From positions 806,001 to 870,000 of the forward strand of contig NW_024881540.1 in NCBI RefSeq assembly GCF_019059575.1: DNA of 64,000 bases. The letters run 5' to 3'. Positions 62,401-64,000 of the stretch are shown piece by piece. Made by a program: the position numbers and the translations under genes. The notes below the pieces were generated by a model, which was given only the letters and a program-made list of their open reading frames with translations, had not been told where the DNA came from and did not search any database. Within the stretch, counting starts at the first letter, position 1, and each line of letters opens with the position of its first letter. Source of the stretch: Amphibalanus amphitrite. Lineage: Eukaryota > Arthropoda > Thecostraca > Balanomorpha > Balanidae.

Positions 62401-63135
62401 CCGCATACTGCAGCCCTTCTACAGTTTACCTATGCCCACAGAATCTCCGCAGATTAGCCGCCGGTTTCTGGTCAAGTGACCTTAAGGCGACGTCAGTAGA
62501 TGGGAACGGGGCCGGGGGGGGGGGAGACGATGGGAAGACTGCAAGATGGGAGAGGGTTAAAATCGATTTGAATTTCATTGCCGCATGAAACATGCCTTGA
62601 AACCCACGACATTCGTAACAATACAAATATGGGTTTAATTTAGTCGTCTTCATCCTGAACTAAAGTAAAATTTAGCACAATCGGACGGTATATGGGTCTG
62701 TCCCTGGGCCTGCGTAACAAGCTCTGCTTGACATGGATCCCGTTACTCTGGGATCCCGTTCTACCTACTCGTTCATTCAACCATTCGATCTCACTTTAAA
62801 AGATATCGTTTCTTGAAAAAAGCAGTTAATTGACCCCAATACAGGTGTATCATGCAGTTTGACTCCGTCGCCTGCACAGCGCTCAGTTGGTGACAGCGGC
62901 GCGTCTCTGCCCACAGGCACCATGATCCCGCGGTCGGGCGGCGACTTCGCCTACATTCACGAATCGTTCGGGCCGCTGCCGGCGTTTCTGTTCCTGTGGG
63001 TGGCGCTGCTCATCATCATGCCGACCGGTAACGCCATCCAGGCGCTCACCTTCGCGTACTACATGCTGCAGCCCTTCTACAACACCTGTCACCCGCCGGA
63101 CGACGTGGTCCGGCTGGTGGCCGCCATGGTTATTT
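56225..63135 (+). CDS. Second SLC7-family amino-acid transporter, 5' part (two exons)
   Basis: Exons 56225-56477 and 62917-63135, joined in phase within a Gly codon, encode the first 157 residues; the gene continues past the window. The ATG has A at -3 and G at +4; an internal Met12 is an alternative. Motifs: [15 protein letters not shown] in TM1 (41-54), GALCYAELG (77-85), [11 protein letters not shown] (90-100), [11 protein letters not shown], and Cys142 in YNTCHPP at the heavy-chain disulfide position. It is a tandem paralogue of the gene at 9824-45418, in the same orientation. Differences such as [10 protein letters not shown] in TM4 against [10 protein letters not shown] in gene 1 suggest a different substrate preference, which is an inference. 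Confidence 0.9.
56700..57070 (+). repeat. GC-rich minisatellite with CACGTG in most units
   Basis: About ten diverged units of roughly 30-40 bp built on CCCGGCACGTGGCNGTACGG plus CGGACCCGG. It begins about 220 bp after exon 1 of gene 2. Open frames through it on both strands are repetitive artefacts. Confidence 0.8.
58603..59775 (+). mobile_element. G-hairpin element, complete, TTAA-flanked
   Basis: TTAA at 58599-58602 and 59776-59779. Ends CCTTCGCCCCAGTGGGG / inverse of CCACTGGGGCGCGGG. Hairpin loop CATATGTTACCACC at the left and its inverse at the right (59713-59737). The interior has GGTCAGGTCA runs and is related to 54593-55711. Confidence 0.86.
59960..60240. promoter_or_regulatory. Intronic CpG island
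   Basis: Short block of very high GC and CpG content inside intron 1 of gene 2, with CGGCCG/GGCCGGCC motifs and no transposon termini. It could be an alternative promoter, an enhancer or an older repeat. No splice or coding evidence. Confidence 0.35.
60690..60901 (+). mobile_element. Right-end fragment of a G-hairpin element
   Basis: Hairpin at 60849-60875 (loop CGTTTCG), right end CGGGGCGCGGG and TTAA at 60902-60905, preceded by the gacgagttgacga / gagatagatatcg block typical of right ends. No left end found. Confidence 0.65.
60919..61132. mobile_element. 214-bp MITE-like element
   Basis: Ends GTATAGTC(a/g)ACTAC and GAATGATGTTCCACT are inverted at 60919-60950 and 61101-61132. Internally similar to 46355-46512. 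No clear target duplication. Confidence 0.65.
61803..61880 (-). pseudogene. tRNA-like sequence (SINE head)
   Basis: Minus strand carries TAGCCCAGTTGATAGAGCG (A-box region) and GGATTCGAGTTGC (B-box-like) at tRNA spacing. Surrounding open frames on the plus strand are unlikely to be genes. Confidence 0.45.
62917..63135 (+). CDS. Transporter gene 2, coding exon 2
   Basis: Acceptor cccacag ending at 62916, donor GTGAGT at 63136. Encodes Gly85 (completed) to Ile157: [17 protein letters not shown]3, TM4 and Cys142. Ends one base into a codon, the same phase and place as exon 1 of gene 1 (after AAICI / AAMVI). Confidence 0.92.
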
Positions 63136-63338
63136 GTGAGTACCGACCATCCAACCCCTTCAGAACACGCTCCGTTTTTTATGATTTTAGCACACGCGAC
63201 TTTGTTGTTGCAATGATGGTGAGCACTAAATGATGCCTCCATTATTTATTGGCAGAAGTTGTCAAAAACTAGGAATGCAGATCGCTTACTGGCTATCAAA
63301 TGAGATCATTGTAGGATGTCGGCTAGCTTAGAAAAGCG
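63136..63338. other. Start of intron 2 of transporter gene 2
   Basis: No feature recognised. Confidence 0.4.
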
Positions 63339-63441
63339 GCCGAGTTAGAAGGGGGGGGGGGTGCTCTGTGTTCCCAGCCAGATCTTAACCCCCCCCCCGC
63401 AGCAGGGCGTGGAAATCCAGAAACCCCCAGCGGGACGCGGG
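63339..63441 (+). mobile_element. Right-end fragment of a G-hairpin element
   Basis: Matches the right end of 54593-55711 (GAGTTAGAA, G-run, GCAGGGCGTGGAAATCCAG, ...GACGCGG). TTAA at 63442-63445. The loop is different and there is no left part. Confidence 0.65.
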
Positions 63442-63445
63442 TTAA

Positions 63446-64000
63446 ACAGAAGTGACGATAATAACGAATTTACAATAAAAAAGCAGAAAAACCAGGATTT
63501 CGCGACAAAAAACGTAAACACGGCGGAACAGCGGCAAAACGGCTGCGCACTGACCATCTGGGCTGCAGGAAACAGCGCAGCTAAAATAACAGCGCTGCAG
63601 AGCTGTAGGGCACCACAGCCTCATTCCGCGCCGTGGCAGGGTAGGGAGTCGGGTACGTTTTGTCGGCACCTTCGACCGGACGTAAAATTTCATGTAAATT
63701 TGCTGAAATTTTTAATGAATTTGCAGTTCCAGTTACCTTCTGACGATTACTTGCTATGTACCGCACCTACTTGACATACAACTAAAGAAGCATATAATCT
63801 TGGAATGCCCATCTCACTCCGTTTTACAATCTATACACTTGTCAACACGTTCATTTCAACACGAACAGATACTGGCGCTCGCACGCATTCCGTTCACTGT
63901 TTATATACCCCGGGGACCCAGAGGCGTTTGTGTATTTTTAAATGTTGAGTGGTGGCTTGGGTCTTATGTGTATGGGCCTCGTGTATGTTTGAGACTGTTA
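63446..64000. other. Intron 2 of transporter gene 2, unassigned
   Basis: No gene or repeat recognised up to the window end. Confidence 0.35.

Larger units (their letters stand above)
56478..62916. other. Intron 1 of transporter gene 2
   Basis: 6.4 kb, phase 1. Contains a GC minisatellite, a complete G-hairpin element, a CpG island and several smaller repeats, listed separately. About 57110-58598 and 62020-62900 show nothing recognisable apart from a GGTAGGCT / GCGGCACAGTCTACC pair near 62341-62387 and a G-run at 62510-62524. Confidence 0.6.

Overview
This is a eukaryotic, animal-type window: intron-split genes with GT-AG junctions, CpG-rich 5' ends, and introns filled with layered DNA transposons. 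The host is probably an arthropod or similar invertebrate, but nothing here fixes the species. There is no bacterial or organelle gene organisation, no CRISPR array and no rRNA.

Genes. Two host genes are supported, both on the + strand and both encoding SLC7-family (LAT / y+LAT-type) amino-acid transporter light chains. The first can be followed from ATG 9824 to TGA 45418 in nine coding exons whose phases all join, giving 490 residues. The second starts at ATG 56225; its first two coding exons (56225-56477 and 62917-63135) are present and the rest lies beyond the window. The two are tandem paralogues. The second carries a 6.4-kb intron inside the Gly codon of its AELG motif, while the first has uninterrupted coding there.

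Mobile elements. Two transposase genes look intact. One is a 790-residue hAT-like (D-D-CxxH-E) protein inside a 3.83-kb element with 258-bp terminal inverted repeats (23976-27809). The other is a 336-residue DD37D mariner transposase inside a 1.28-kb TA-flanked element (29950-31231), which is nested in a TTAA-flanked non-autonomous element. The rest is mostly non-coding. About fifteen copies and fragments belong to an elaborate family, called here 'G-hairpin elements': about 0.6-1.3 kb each, flanked by NTAA duplications, carrying near both ends a stem-loop with an oligo-G/oligo-C stem and a loop shared by the two ends of the same copy, and with interiors rich in TGACC/AGGTCA arrays and TGACGTCA palindromes. 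There are also four copies of a 0.47-kb TTAA MITE, two hAT-type MITEs, a TA-flanked GGGGAGAGTGGGGC element, large foldback palindromes, and dispersed repeat pairs with tRNA-like modules.

Layout. 1-9200: repeats upstream of gene 1. 9200-10262: CpG-rich 5' end and exon 1. 10263-36985: introns 1 and 2 with exon 2 at 15842; most nested transposons are here. 36986-45418: exons 3-9. 45419-56224: intergenic, including a several-level transposon nest at 51.4-55.8 kb. 56225-64000: 5' part of gene 2, with a CACGTG-bearing minisatellite and a CpG island in its first intron.
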